A DNA stretch of 64,000 nt. Source: Sphingomonas sp. Lineage in GTDB: Bacteria; Pseudomonadota; Alphaproteobacteria; Sphingomonadales; Sphingomonadaceae. Within the stretch, counting starts at the first letter, position 1. Each line of letters starts with the position of its first letter. The notes under the pieces are model-generated. The model saw only the letters and a list, made by a program, of their open reading frames with translations, was not told the origin of the DNA and did not search any database. The stretch lies in NCBI GenBank assembly GCA_025936675.1, contig JAICSX010000003.1:36974-100973 (forward strand), read 5' to 3'. Of the stretch, positions 35,146 to 42,781 are shown one piece after another. Made by a program: the position numbers and the translations under genes.

Positions 35146-35841
35146 GTGCACGGGCGCGTTTCAACTCCTCCTGCCCAGCATTCAAGCGGGCACCGCGCGC
35201 GCCTTCGCCAGCGGCTGTTCGACGGCGGCGAGAAAGCTTTGCTCGATCATGAGCTGGTCGAATATCTGCTCGCGCTGGCGATTCCGCGGCGCGACACGAA
35301 GGCGCAGGCGAAACAGCTGATCGCGGCATTCGGCGGGATCGGACCTCTGCTTGCGGCCAGCGCCGAGACGCTGAAGCGCGAAGGGTTGAGCGATAGCGTG
35401 ATCGGCGCACTGAAGATCGCCGAGGCAACGGCGCTAAGGCTGCTCGAGAGCCGCACCGAAGGCGCGCCGATCCTGTCGAGCTGGGAGGCGCTCGGCGACT
35501 ATCTCCACGCGGCGATGGCACATCGCCGCACCGAGGAGGTGCGGATCCTGTTCCTCAATGCGAAGAACATGCTGCTGGCGACTGAAGCCTTATGGCAGGG
35601 CTCGGTAGACGAAGCCTCGGTCCACGTTCGCGAGGTGATCGCCCGCGCCATCGCGCTCGGAGCGACCGCGATCATCATCGTCCACAATCATCCGAGCGGC
35701 GATCCGACACCCTCCCAGCAGGACATTCGCCTCACGCGCGACCTGGTCGATGCCGGGCGGCACATGAAGGTGACTGTGCACGATCACGTAATCGTCGGCG
35801 CTTCAGGGCGCACCAGCATGCGCGCGATGGGACTGATCTAG
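35146..35841 (+). CDS. radC: RadC family JAB-domain protein
   Basis: 231 aa. An N-terminal helix-hairpin-helix-like part (20-90) precedes a JAMM metalloprotease-like domain with EEVRILFLNAKNMLL and the metal motif HNHPSGDPTPSQQD. The Glu and all ligands are present. The family was once tied to DNA repair; its true role is unsettled. The start is a GTG with AGGGAG 5 bases upstream. The TAG stop lies inside a perfect 14-base hairpin. Confidence 0.9.
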   Translation: MHGRVSTPPAQHSSGHRARLRQRLFDGGEKALLDHELVEYLLALAIPRRDTKAQAKQLIAAFGGIGPLLAASAETLKREGLSDSVIGALKIAEATALRLLESRTEGAPILSSWEALGDYLHAAMAHRRTEEVRILFLNAKNMLLATEALWQGSVDEASVHVREVIARAIALGATAIIIVHNHPSGDPTPSQQDIRLTRDLVDAGRHMKVTVHDHVIVGASGRTSMRAMGLI

Positions 35842-35871
35842 TGGCAGCTTTCGACCCAAAGCTGCCACTAG
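35838..35871. repeat. Perfect palindromic repeat, copy 1 (radC 3' end)
   Basis: CTAGTGGCAGCTTT and AAAGCTGCCACTAG form a perfect 14-base stem with a CGACCC loop. It begins at the radC stop codon. The GGCAGCTTTC-ACCC core recurs at 37338, 38036 and 39048, and a worn copy lies at 37040. It could end transcription between the convergent radC and the regulator gene, but it lacks a proper U-tract on either strand (GATCTTTCTC follows). Confidence 0.75.
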
Positions 35872-35905
35872 GATCTTTCTCTGTGGGAAGAAGATGCGCC
35901 AGTCC

Positions 35906-36958
35906 TCAGTGTCCCGGCTGCGCCACCGGTTGAAGCATGCCGCGGATCATCCTGCCGTCGGCGTCGAGCGCGACCGACATTCTCACCCGGCCCTTGGCGA
36001 ACACCAGGTCGTAAACGTCGTCGCCCATCTGACCACGCCCGCGGAAAGTCACCGACTTCAGCTCGCCCAGCGAGCTGAATAGGGGATGTGTCGTGGGTAA
36101 GTCCCGGCGAACGCCTGCGGCGAACAGCGGCGAGAGCTTGCTGTAATCGGGCGAGCCGCTCGCCAGACCGGCCACAAGGCTTCGCAAGATAGCCTCGGTC
36201 CCCGGGGTCGGCGCCGGGGCGGGGGTGACGGCGGGTACTTCCCGTACTCCCGGCGGGGCCATAATGCCGCCGGCCATCCTCCCGTCGGCGTCGAGCTTAG
36301 CCGACATTATCACCTCGCCCTTGGCGAACTTGAGGTCATAGACATCGTCGTCGACCATCGGACCGCGCCCGCGGAAAGTCATCGACTTCAGCTCGCCCAT
36401 CGCGCTGAACATGGGATGGGTCATGGGCAGGTCCCGACGGACGATTTCGGCGAACTGCGGAGCGAGCTTGTCGTAGGGGGGCGAGCCGCTCTGCAGCCCG
36501 GCCACAAGGCTTCGCAGCATGGCCTCGGTACCTGGGCTCGGCGCCGAGGCGGGGGTTATCGGCAATTCTCCAGAAGCCACGGGTGGATTGGTACCCGCTT
36601 GCGAGAAAGCGGCTGGATGCAAAAGCGCGAGCATGATTGCTCCGACGAACATCATAATGACCACTCCTACGACTGCTACACGAGTGAAAGCTGAGTGTGG
36701 CGGCTGAGCATCAGAAACTAGGTCCGGCGACTGGGGTACCGCTTGACCGTACCCTTCGACCTCAACGAGCATCCGAGCGGCGTCCAAAGAAGACGTCGCG
36801 CCAAGCTTGATGCGCGCCATCTTCAGGCGCTTCTCGACTGCATGATGCGAAATGCCGAGGTCCGCGGCGATTTCCTTGGCAGATTTATGCTGGAGCCATT
36901 GCCGCAGGCAAACCTTCTCGCGCTCAGTCAATCTCGAAAGTGAATTACGGTCGTCCAT
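35906..36958 (-). CDS. Membrane-bound LuxR-type regulator with duplicated C-terminal domain
   Basis: 350 aa in three parts. A LuxR-type helix-turn-helix (about 5-65) has LTEREKVCLRQWLQHKSAKE and IAADLGISHHAVEKRLKMAR. One membrane helix follows (about 94-115, RVAVVGVVIMMFVGAIMLAL). Then come two copies of a domain of about 95 aa with TEAMLRSLVAGLQSGS and TEAILRSLVAGLASGS, each ending LDADGRM. The helix puts the HTH in the cytoplasm and both repeats outside. No phosphoacceptor domain is present, so this looks like a one-component signal sensor. ATG 36958 is preferred; the frame further upstream is part of a dispersed repeat. Confidence 0.8.
   Translation of the reverse strand: MDDRNSLSRLTEREKVCLRQWLQHKSAKEIAADLGISHHAVEKRLKMARIKLGATSSLDAARMLVEVEGYGQAVPQSPDLVSDAQPPHSAFTRVAVVGVVIMMFVGAIMLALLHPAAFSQAGTNPPVASGELPITPASAPSPGTEAMLRSLVAGLQSGSPPYDKLAPQFAEIVRRDLPMTHPMFSAMGELKSMTFRGRGPMVDDDVYDLKFAKGEVIMSAKLDADGRMAGGIMAPPGVREVPAVTPAPAPTPGTEAILRSLVAGLASGSPDYSKLSPLFAAGVRRDLPTTHPLFSSLGELKSVTFRGRGQMGDDVYDLVFAKGRVRMSVALDADGRMIRGMLQPVAQPGH
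35948..36560. repeat. Tandem intragenic duplication in the regulator gene
   Basis: About 280 bases beginning CATCCTGCCGTCGGCGTCGA at 35948 recur, with few changes, beginning CATCCTCCCGTCGGCGTCGA at 36275. The offset is 327-330 bases, a whole number of codons. Most differences are at silent or conservative positions, which implies a fairly recent in-frame duplication of the sensor domain. Confidence 0.9.
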
Positions 36959-37039
36959 CGGTGAATGGATAAAGGCTGTCGCCGCTCCTCGATAGTACGG
37001 TCCGCTGGTAAAATCGGGAAAATGGCGTTCGTCGCGCGT

Positions 37040-37070
37040 GCTCTTTCCACACATTGCGGACACTAACCGC
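37040..37070. repeat. Dispersed palindromic repeat, worn copy
   Basis: GCTCTTTCCACACATTGCGG then ACACTAACCGC matches the right arm and centre of the repeat at 37338; the left arm has decayed. It lies upstream of the regulator gene. Reading through it gives the false N-terminal extension MSAMCGKSTRDE seen on the minus strand. Confidence 0.55.
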
Positions 37071-37118
37071 GAGTAGGAGGGTTATCGGCGCACCCTCGTT
37101 GTGCAGCGGAGGCGCCGC

Positions 37119-37304
37119 GTGAAAATCAAGACTTGGCAATACGTCGGACTAGAGGGCTTAGTCGTCGCTGCGGTTGTCTATCTCATTATGCGCTTCTTTG
37201 TTTCTCACGCGCAGGACAATGATACGCGCTCGGTGATTGGAGCCGTCGTTACATTCTTCGTCACGTTCATCGTCTTGCAATTTGGCGAAACCCGAAAGGC
37301 GTAA
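37119..37304 (+). CDS. Small two-helix membrane protein
   Basis: A 61-aa protein (KIKTWQYVGLEGLVVAAVVY ...) with hydrophobic helices at about 9-26 and 37-54 and a basic tail. The start is a GTG with GGAGG seven bases upstream, which supports real translation; the frame is open from a GTG at 37101 too. No family is recognised. It stands alone between copies of the dispersed repeat. Confidence 0.6.
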   Translation: MKIKTWQYVGLEGLVVAAVVYLIMRFFVSHAQDNDTRSVIGAVVTFFVTFIVLQFGETRKA

Positions 37305-37337
37305 GCTTAAGCGCGGATTTCTTGCGTAGGCATCGCT

Positions 37338-37366
37338 AATGTCAGCTTTCCACCCATTGCAGACAT
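37338..37366. repeat. Dispersed palindromic repeat, copy 2
   Basis: AATGTCAGCTTTCCACCCAT then TGCAGACAT: arms ATGTCAGC and GCAGACAT pair apart from the central A-A. It lies in the 200-base gap after the small membrane protein. The same core occurs at 35838, 38036 and 39048. Confidence 0.7.
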
Positions 37367-37503
37367 CAAAGCAACTGTTCGGCTCCCGCTGTTGCTGCGG
37401 CAGCGTAAGCACGAGTGCCATTAGGAATTCTTAATTAGGCGCGACTCCAGAGTCTGTGCTCTTGTGCGCGCGGCCGAACCTTCGGCCTCCTAAGGGGGAT
37501 TAC

Positions 37504-37959
37504 ATGAAGAAGATGATCCTGGGCACCGCCGGTGCCTTCGCAATCGCGTGCGCCTATACTCCCGCCGCTGCCGAGCCTTACGTCGATTACACACCGCAGA
37601 AGGGCTACTGGACGATCAACGCCGTCGAGGTGGATCCGAACCACGTGGACGATTATCTGACCGGCTTGCGCAGCTCGCAGGTCAGCGCCTTCGAAGTGCT
37701 CAAGCGGCGCGGTCTCATCGATGATTACAAGTTCATGGTGCGCACGGGCTACGTGAAGGGCTCGCCCAACGTCCTGATCATGACGCATGTGCCAAGCACT
37801 GCCTTGGACGATCCTGACCAGGCGCGCGATCAAGCCGTGGAGAAGGAAATCTATTCCGTATTCAGCAAGCAGAAGGGCGACGAGGCCGTGCGCGGTTATG
37901 AGAAGTACCGGACCTTCGTCGACAACGGGAACTGGCAAACAATGACGATGAGCAAGTAG
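37504..37959 (+). CDS. Exported protein of unknown function
   Basis: 151 aa. A signal peptide (KKMILGTAGAFAIACAYTPA, cleaved after AAA near residue 22) leads to a small alpha/beta domain (YWTINAVEVDPNHVDDYLTG ... YGEK-type repeats of Tyr and Lys). The pattern of a short strand, a helix with HVDDYL and a second half with VEKEIYSVFSKQKGDEAVRG resembles NIPSNAP or antibiotic-monooxygenase-like ferredoxin folds, but no catalytic residue stands out. AAGGGGG before the ATG is a strong ribosome site. The ATG at 37504 is therefore preferred over the frame start at 37456. Confidence 0.7.
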   Translation: MKKMILGTAGAFAIACAYTPAAAEPYVDYTPQKGYWTINAVEVDPNHVDDYLTGLRSSQVSAFEVLKRRGLIDDYKFMVRTGYVKGSPNVLIMTHVPSTALDDPDQARDQAVEKEIYSVFSKQKGDEAVRGYEKYRTFVDNGNWQTMTMSK

Positions 37960-38035
37960 TCGCCGGGCGAAATGACTGCAGGGGGTGGGGGTGTCGCACG
38001 GCCCCGCCTTCTTCGCCAAAATCCTGCGTTAGGCC

Positions 38036-38067
38036 AACGTCCGCTTTACACCCAATTCCAGACACTA
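38036..38067. repeat. Dispersed palindromic repeat, copy 3
   Basis: AACGTCCGCTTTACACCCAA then TTCCAGACACTA, in the 150-base gap before the alpha/beta hydrolase gene. The arms pair less well than in copies 1 and 4; the GCTTT-ACACCCA centre is kept. Confidence 0.6.
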
Positions 38068-38109
38068 GCCGCTTCTCTTACGTCCTCGTAACTGCTGGAG
38101 GGTAGCTGT

Positions 38110-39051
38110 ATGCACTTTCGCAATATTGCGGCAATCGCGACGATGCTGTTGTCCTCACAGGGGCTGGCGCAAGCGCCGGCTCAGCTTCCGCCGCAAGCGA
38201 TTTACGCGGACCCGCCGATTGATCTCACTCACCCGGCGTCAACACTGGCCATCGAAATCCCGAGCCACGGTTCGATAATGAATGGACTGGTCTACCGGCC
38301 CGCTGGACCTGGGCCGTTTCCGTTGATCGTTCTGATGCACGGCTTGCCCGGCAACGAGCAGAATCTCGACCTCGCTCAAGCGCTGCGACGGGCGGGCTGG
38401 GCAGTCATGACGTTCCACTATCGCGGTTCTTGGGGATCGCAAGGGCAGTTCAGCCTTGATAATGTGCTCGAAGACGCAAAGGTCGCTTTGGCGTATTCGG
38501 CCGAACCAGCGGTCGCGAAAGCTTGGAACACCGATCCGGCGCGGATCGTGGTGATCGGCCATAGCATGGGCGGCATGGCTGCGGCCCTTTCGGACGGCTC
38601 AGGTCCAAAACGCTTGGCAACCATATTGCTCGCGCCATGGGACCCGAGCACGCTGGCGACCTTGATTCGGCCGCTTTCGCTTAGCCAGCGAAACGCGCAG
38701 GCTTTGGATAGGTGGGGCAACGTGACAGGCGGGCGGCTGACAGGCATCACCTCGCAAGAAATTGCCGCTCAAATTGTTGATCATGGCGAACGTTGGAGTC
38801 TCGCCGAGGCAGCTCGCGGTCTTGCCAGAGAGCCCCTGCTGATCGTTACCGCGAAGCGCGACCTGCCATCGAGCCAGGCAGGGCAGCTCATGACAGCCCT
38901 GAAGGCCCACGACGCAAAGTTCAGCATTGTCGAGATCGCCAGCGATCACGTCTTCGATGATCGGCGGATTGGATTGGAGACGGTCGTGCTCGATTGGCTC
39001 TCGCAACTGGGAAAACCACCTGCGGCATCAGCAAACCTGACCGGTCCCTAA
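38110..39051 (+). CDS. Exported alpha/beta-hydrolase
   Basis: 313 aa with a signal peptide ending near SQGLAQA (residue 22). The oxyanion region is VLMHGLPGNEQN, the nucleophile Ser is in VVIGHSMGGMAAA, and the likely acid and His are in TAKRDLP and ASDHVFDDRR. This places it among peptidase S9/BAAT-like or lipase-type hydrolases; substrate unknown. It is flanked by repeat copies 3 and 4, and the latter begins at the stop codon. Confidence 0.82.
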   Translation: MHFRNIAAIATMLLSSQGLAQAPAQLPPQAIYADPPIDLTHPASTLAIEIPSHGSIMNGLVYRPAGPGPFPLIVLMHGLPGNEQNLDLAQALRRAGWAVMTFHYRGSWGSQGQFSLDNVLEDAKVALAYSAEPAVAKAWNTDPARIVVIGHSMGGMAAALSDGSGPKRLATILLAPWDPSTLATLIRPLSLSQRNAQALDRWGNVTGGRLTGITSQEIAAQIVDHGERWSLAEAARGLAREPLLIVTAKRDLPSSQAGQLMTALKAHDAKFSIVEIASDHVFDDRRIGLETVVLDWLSQLGKPPAASANLTGP

Positions 39052-39081
39052 CGGCAGCTTTCCGCCCAACGCCGCCGCTAG
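39048..39081. repeat. Dispersed palindromic repeat, copy 4
   Basis: Arms CTAACGGCAGC (39048-39058) and GCCGCCGCTAG (39071-39081) pair with two mismatches around TTTCCGCCCAAC. It starts at the stop of the alpha/beta hydrolase, just as copy 1 starts at the radC stop, so it could act as a 3' hairpin for that mRNA. Confidence 0.65.
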
Positions 39082-39215
39082 AAACTACTGTCCTACAGCT
39101 CACCGCTTGAGATAGCTGGCTGGTCCTCTTCAGCGAAAGAAGACAATAGTGGCAACCAGGTTCGAAAACGTTATCCGGCACCGATGGCCGAACGTGCATG
39201 CCGTCCCCGCACATC

Positions 39216-39267
39216 CTTAAGTTCACTGCAAAAGCGCTGCTCTCCGTGAACTTAATGAACTTAAGGC
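39216..39267. promoter_or_regulatory. Inverted plus tandem TGAACTTAA sites upstream of pepA
   Basis: CCTTAAGTTCAC (39216-39227) faces GTGAACTTAA (39247-39256) across 19 bases, and TGAACTTAAGG follows at once (39257-39267). The outer 11 bases are perfect inverted copies, and TGAACTTAA occurs twice in tandem with no spacer. The block ends 40 bases before the pepA start. It looks like a repressor or activator site set; an attenuator hairpin is the alternative. Confidence 0.5.
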
Positions 39268-39306
39268 GCCCTTCGCCTTGAACCCATTCGCCGCTAGAGC
39301 CTCCGA

Positions 39307-40704
39307 ATGACCGATTTCGCATCTTTTCTCGTTCCCGACCGCGAGCAGAAGGCTCGTCCGATCCACCTCGTCGACAAGGCGGGCTTCGACGGTTGGCTGA
39401 AGAAGCGGCCGGCCGACGATCGCCGGCTGCTCGAGGCTCTAGGCTTCGATGGAAAAGCCGCTGGCGTCTTCGCGATCCTGCCGCGCGGGAGCGACTTTGA
39501 GGTCGTCGGCGCCGTGAAGAAGGCGGAGGATCTCTCGCCCTGGTGCCTTGCCGCGCTTGCCGAGAAGCTGCCCGAGGGCACCTACAAGCTGGTCGAAGGA
39601 GAGCCGGGTGGCGCCGCGCTCGGTTGGCTCCTCGCCCAGCATCGGTTTGACGACTACCGCTCGAAGAAGGACGAGCCCGAGCGCGGGGCCCGCGTGCTCG
39701 TCACCGGAGAGGCCGCGCAGATCGATCTAGTGGTGCGGCTCGCCGGGGCGACCGCGCTTGTCCGCGACCTCGTCAACACGCCCGCCGCCGACCTCGGGCC
39801 CGCCGAGCTCGAGCAGGCGGTGCGCGATGCGGCCAACGGGCTGGGGGCGCAGGTCAAGGTCGCCAGCGGCAACGAGCTGGCGAAAGGCTATCCGCTCATC
39901 GCGGCCGTCGGCGGCGCTGCATGCGAAGCGCGTGCGCCGCGATTGATCGAGCTCGAATGGGGAAAGCCGGACGACCCCAAGATCGCGATCGTCGGCAAGG
40001 GCGTCTGCTTCGACAGCGGCGGCCTCGACATCAAGTCGGCGGCCGGCATGCGGCTGATGAAGAAGGACATGGGCGGCGCCGCCCACGCGCTCGCGCTCGC
40101 GCGGCTGGTGATTGCCGAGAAGCTGCCGGTGCGGCTGCACCTGCTGATTCCCGCGGTGGAGAATGCAGTCTCGGGCACAGCCTACCGGCCCGGGGACATC
40201 GTCAAGTCCCGCAAAGGGAGGTTTGTCGAGATCGACAATACCGATGCCGAAGGCCGCCTGATCCTCGCCGACGCGCTGACCAGGGCCGCCGAGAGCGAGC
40301 CGGAGCTGATCATCGACTTTGCGACACTGACCGGCGCGGCGCGCGTGGCGCTCGGCCCCGATCTTCCCGCTTTCTTTGCCAATGACGATGGGCTCGCCGC
40401 GGCGGCTCAGGAGGCTTCTGGCAAGGTCGGCGACCCGTTGTGGCGGATGCCCTTATGGGATCCCTATGAGGAGATGCTGAAGAGCGACGTCGCAGATTTT
40501 GCCAATGCGGCCAACTCGCCGATGGCGGGATGCATACTTGCGGCGATGTTCCTGAAAAAATTCGTGCCCGACGAAATAGCCTGGGCGCACCTCGACACTT
40601 ATGCCTGGCGTGACCAGGCGAAACCGGGCCGTCCAAAGGGCGGCGAAGCATTGGGTTTGCGGGCGATGTTCGCCCTGCTGGAGAGTCGTTACTTACAAGA
40701 TTGA
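39307..40704 (+). CDS. pepA: Leucyl aminopeptidase (M17)
   Basis: 465 aa. The C-terminal M17 domain has the two metal motifs GKGVCFDSGGLDIKSAAGMR and NTDAEGRLILADAL, with the catalytic Lys in MKKDMGGAAH. The N-terminal domain is the short form usual in alphaproteobacteria. It removes N-terminal residues from peptides as a hexamer in the cytoplasm. In sphingomonads pepA is commonly followed by a C40 (NlpC/P60) peptidase gene; here a MarR gene and an SH3 fragment follow. Confidence 0.93.
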   Translation: MTDFASFLVPDREQKARPIHLVDKAGFDGWLKKRPADDRRLLEALGFDGKAAGVFAILPRGSDFEVVGAVKKAEDLSPWCLAALAEKLPEGTYKLVEGEPGGAALGWLLAQHRFDDYRSKKDEPERGARVLVTGEAAQIDLVVRLAGATALVRDLVNTPAADLGPAELEQAVRDAANGLGAQVKVASGNELAKGYPLIAAVGGAACEARAPRLIELEWGKPDDPKIAIVGKGVCFDSGGLDIKSAAGMRLMKKDMGGAAHALALARLVIAEKLPVRLHLLIPAVENAVSGTAYRPGDIVKSRKGRFVEIDNTDAEGRLILADALTRAAESEPELIIDFATLTGAARVALGPDLPAFFANDDGLAAAAQEASGKVGDPLWRMPLWDPYEEMLKSDVADFANAANSPMAGCILAAMFLKKFVPDEIAWAHLDTYAWRDQAKPGRPKGGEALGLRAMFALLESRYLQD

Positions 40705-40811
40705 AACTGCAATTGGCTGAAAAAGTCCCGATTTTAGCAACATCGCGCTGCAACATTTCGCGTCCTTACCAGTTTATCCGGCACAATAAGATGCAATGGA
40801 GTCAGGCGGCG

Positions 40812-41192
40812 ATGAGCGAGGTTTCGCTTACAGGCTGGATGAAGGCGCTGATCGCCTACGTCCGTTCAGGCGAGCCTGACCTGACTAACCGGCAGATGGC
40901 GTTGCTGATGCTGGTATACCTGACGCCGGGCCCGCATACGGTGCGCGGTCTGGCGCGGGTTCTAGGCGTTTCGAAACCGGTTGTGACACGTGCCTTGAAC
41001 ACGCTGGGCGCGCTCGGCTATCTGCGCCGCGAGAGGGATCAGGACGACCGGCGTAACGTCTTCGTCGTCCGAACGAGCAGCGGGGCTGAATTTCTTGAAG
41101 GGTTCAAGCGCAACCTCCGCGAGGGCGACAACGGCTCCGCGGCCCACCGGCCAATCATCGGCCAAGCACCAGCCTACGCGCACCAGCGCTGA
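40812..41192 (+). CDS. MarR family transcriptional regulator
   Basis: A 126-aa winged-helix protein. TNRQMALLMLVYLTPGPHTV opens the helical part; LARVLGVSKPVVTRALNTLG is the recognition helix and YLRRERDQDDRRNVFVVRTS the wing. The ATG at 40812 has GGAG upstream at 10 bases; ATG 40791 is the alternative. The C-terminal dimer helix is short, and the gene's last 98 bases overlap the SH3 frame. Such regulators commonly control efflux or stress genes; the target here is unknown. Confidence 0.82.
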   Translation: MSEVSLTGWMKALIAYVRSGEPDLTNRQMALLMLVYLTPGPHTVRGLARVLGVSKPVVTRALNTLGALGYLRRERDQDDRRNVFVVRTSSGAEFLEGFKRNLREGDNGSAAHRPIIGQAPAYAHQR

Positions 41193-41496
41193 ATCCTTCG
41201 CTCTCACCTCTCCGTCGAACCCGCCCGATCCGGAATTTAACGCTTATCGCAAGGATCTTGCGGATGCTGCGCTCGCTGGGGACGTGATCGCCTCGCACTA
41301 TGCCTTGCCAGTGGCGCGGCGCGTAAATCGTTCGGCCTCGCTTCACGCTGGTCCAAGAGAAGATTCCGATGCGATCCGAACTCTCGAGCAAGGCGAACCG
41401 TTCGACATGCTCGACGACAGCGTCGGCTGGGCCTGGGGTTATGCCGGCGAGGAACGCCGCGTTGGCTATGTCAGGTCCGAGGCTCTGTCCGCTTAG
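41095..41496 (+). pseudogene. SH3-domain remnant of a C40 (NlpC/P60) peptidase
   Basis: The frame encodes DPEFNAYRKDLADAALAGDV, then SASLHAGPREDSDAIRTLEQ and WAWGYAGEERRVGYVRSEAL, which is the N-terminal SH3b portion of the sphingomonad C40 peptidase that usually follows pepA. The frame stops at 41496 just where the second SH3 and the catalytic NlpC/P60 domain should begin, and no catalytic Cys-His is seen downstream. No ATG or GTG start exists; a TTG at 41095 inside marR is the only option. It may be a decayed gene, or an SH3-only protein made by coupling to marR. Confidence 0.6.
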
Positions 41497-41822
41497 GAGA
41501 CGACCGAGCGCAGCCAGATCAGCTGGTAAAGGCTAGTGGCGACCATCACCGCGATGATGCCGATGATCGCCCAGTCGCGTGCCGGCCATTTCGGACGCCG
41601 CATCGGAAAGAGGAGCCAGGCCGAAAGCGCGCAGAGGATTAGTGTCCCGATGGCGCTATTCCTGATGAAGACGACGATCGACGTCCGCACATGCTCGGTG
41701 CCATCGACGACCGCATTTCCATGCGGGCTCATCATCAGCGCGGTGAACCAGGCGATGACTGAGGCGAACAGGAGCAAGCCGCCCATGAACATCCGGGCGC
41801 GGCCGATTCCGCGGTTCCTCAC
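41493..41822 (-). CDS. Small integral membrane protein after mltG
   Basis: 109 aa with three hydrophobic helices: FMGGLLLFASVIAWFTALMM, FIRNSAIGTLILCALSAWLL and DWAIIGIIAVMVATSLYQLI. The start is a GTG overlapping the mltG stop (GTGA), so it is made with mltG; the frame continues upstream within mltG but is noise there. No family recognised. Last gene of acpP-fabF-mltG. Its stop shares TTAG with the convergent SH3 frame. Confidence 0.75.
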   Translation of the reverse strand: MRNRGIGRARMFMGGLLLFASVIAWFTALMMSPHGNAVVDGTEHVRTSIVVFIRNSAIGTLILCALSAWLLFPMRRPKWPARDWAIIGIIAVMVATSLYQLIWLRSVVS

Positions 41823-42781
41823 ATCTGACCTCGCTGGCGCCTTATGGCGTACCATTTGGCAACGTTCGCGTTCTGCTCGGCAAGCGTGTCGGCGAAGACA
41901 TGTCCGCCAGTTCCGTCCGCGACGAAGTAGAGCGCCTTCGTTTGCGCCGGGTGGAGCACCGCTTGGATGCTCGCCTTGCCAGGATTGGCGATTGGCCCCG
42001 CGGGCAGTCCCGGCCGGCGATAGGTGTTGTAAGGATTGTCGGCGGCGAGCTCCGACTTCAGAATCCGCCGACCGAGTGGTTTTCCCTTGGTCACGGGGTA
42101 AATAACCGTCGGATCCGCCTGGAGTGGCATGCCGATCCGCATGCGATTGCAATAGACGCCCGCGACGAGCGGACGTTCGGCAGGCTTCGCAGTCTCCTTC
42201 TCCACAATCGAAGCGAGGGTGATTGCCTCGTTGGGGGTGCTTACTGGGCAGTCGGTGCTTCGCTTCGGCCAAAGCTCGGCGATGGTTTTCGTCATCGCCT
42301 TCTGCATCCGGCCGACGAGCGATGCGCGCGTTTCGCCGCGCTGGTAGCCGTAGCTGTCGGGCAGAAGCGACCCCTCGGCGATATCGGGCAGTGGGCCGGT
42401 GAGGTACGGGTTCGAGGCGAGCTTCTCCTCGACGACGATCGCCGGCATGCCCTCGGTGACGGTGATCAGCCGGAGCTTCGGCTTTCCATGCTGCAGCAGG
42501 TCGAGGACCGCCGAGCCGCCCATTCCTTTTGGGATTTCGAACTCGCCGGCCTGGATCGGGTCATGCGAGCCAAAGATCCGCGCCATGATAGTGAAGGTTC
42601 GCGCCGTGCCCGGGATGGCGCCATCCTTCGCCAGCTGGCGCGAGACCGAACCAATCGTCGAGCCTTCCTTGATGATGAGATCGTGCGGTCCGGCTTTGGG
42701 TCCGGGAGCCCACCACAGGAAGTAGATGATAATGAGCGCGGCGGCACAAAGCGCGCCTGCACCGACAAGAATCCCCCTCAC
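41819..42781 (-). CDS. mltG: Endolytic murein transglycosylase MltG
   Basis: 320 aa: one N-terminal membrane helix (about 5-24), a LysM-like part (EGSTIGSVSRQLAKDGAIPG), and the YceG catalytic domain with the general acid Glu in TLASIVEKETAKPAERP and the VAGVYCNRMRIGMPLQADPT block. MltG cuts nascent glycan strands and sets their length. It overlaps fabF by 4 bases, an arrangement common in alphaproteobacteria. Confidence 0.94.
   Translation of the reverse strand: MRGILVGAGALCAAALIIIYFLWWAPGPKAGPHDLIIKEGSTIGSVSRQLAKDGAIPGTARTFTIMARIFGSHDPIQAGEFEIPKGMGGSAVLDLLQHGKPKLRLITVTEGMPAIVVEEKLASNPYLTGPLPDIAEGSLLPDSYGYQRGETRASLVGRMQKAMTKTIAELWPKRSTDCPVSTPNEAITLASIVEKETAKPAERPLVAGVYCNRMRIGMPLQADPTVIYPVTKGKPLGRRILKSELAADNPYNTYRRPGLPAGPIANPGKASIQAVLHPAQTKALYFVADGTGGHVFADTLAEQNANVAKWYAIRRQRGQM

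Noticed and set aside
36959..37063. N-terminal extension of the LuxR-type regulator (MSAMCGKSTRDE...)
   Set aside because: It is the translation of a dispersed palindromic repeat copy; the regulator begins naturally at ATG 36958.
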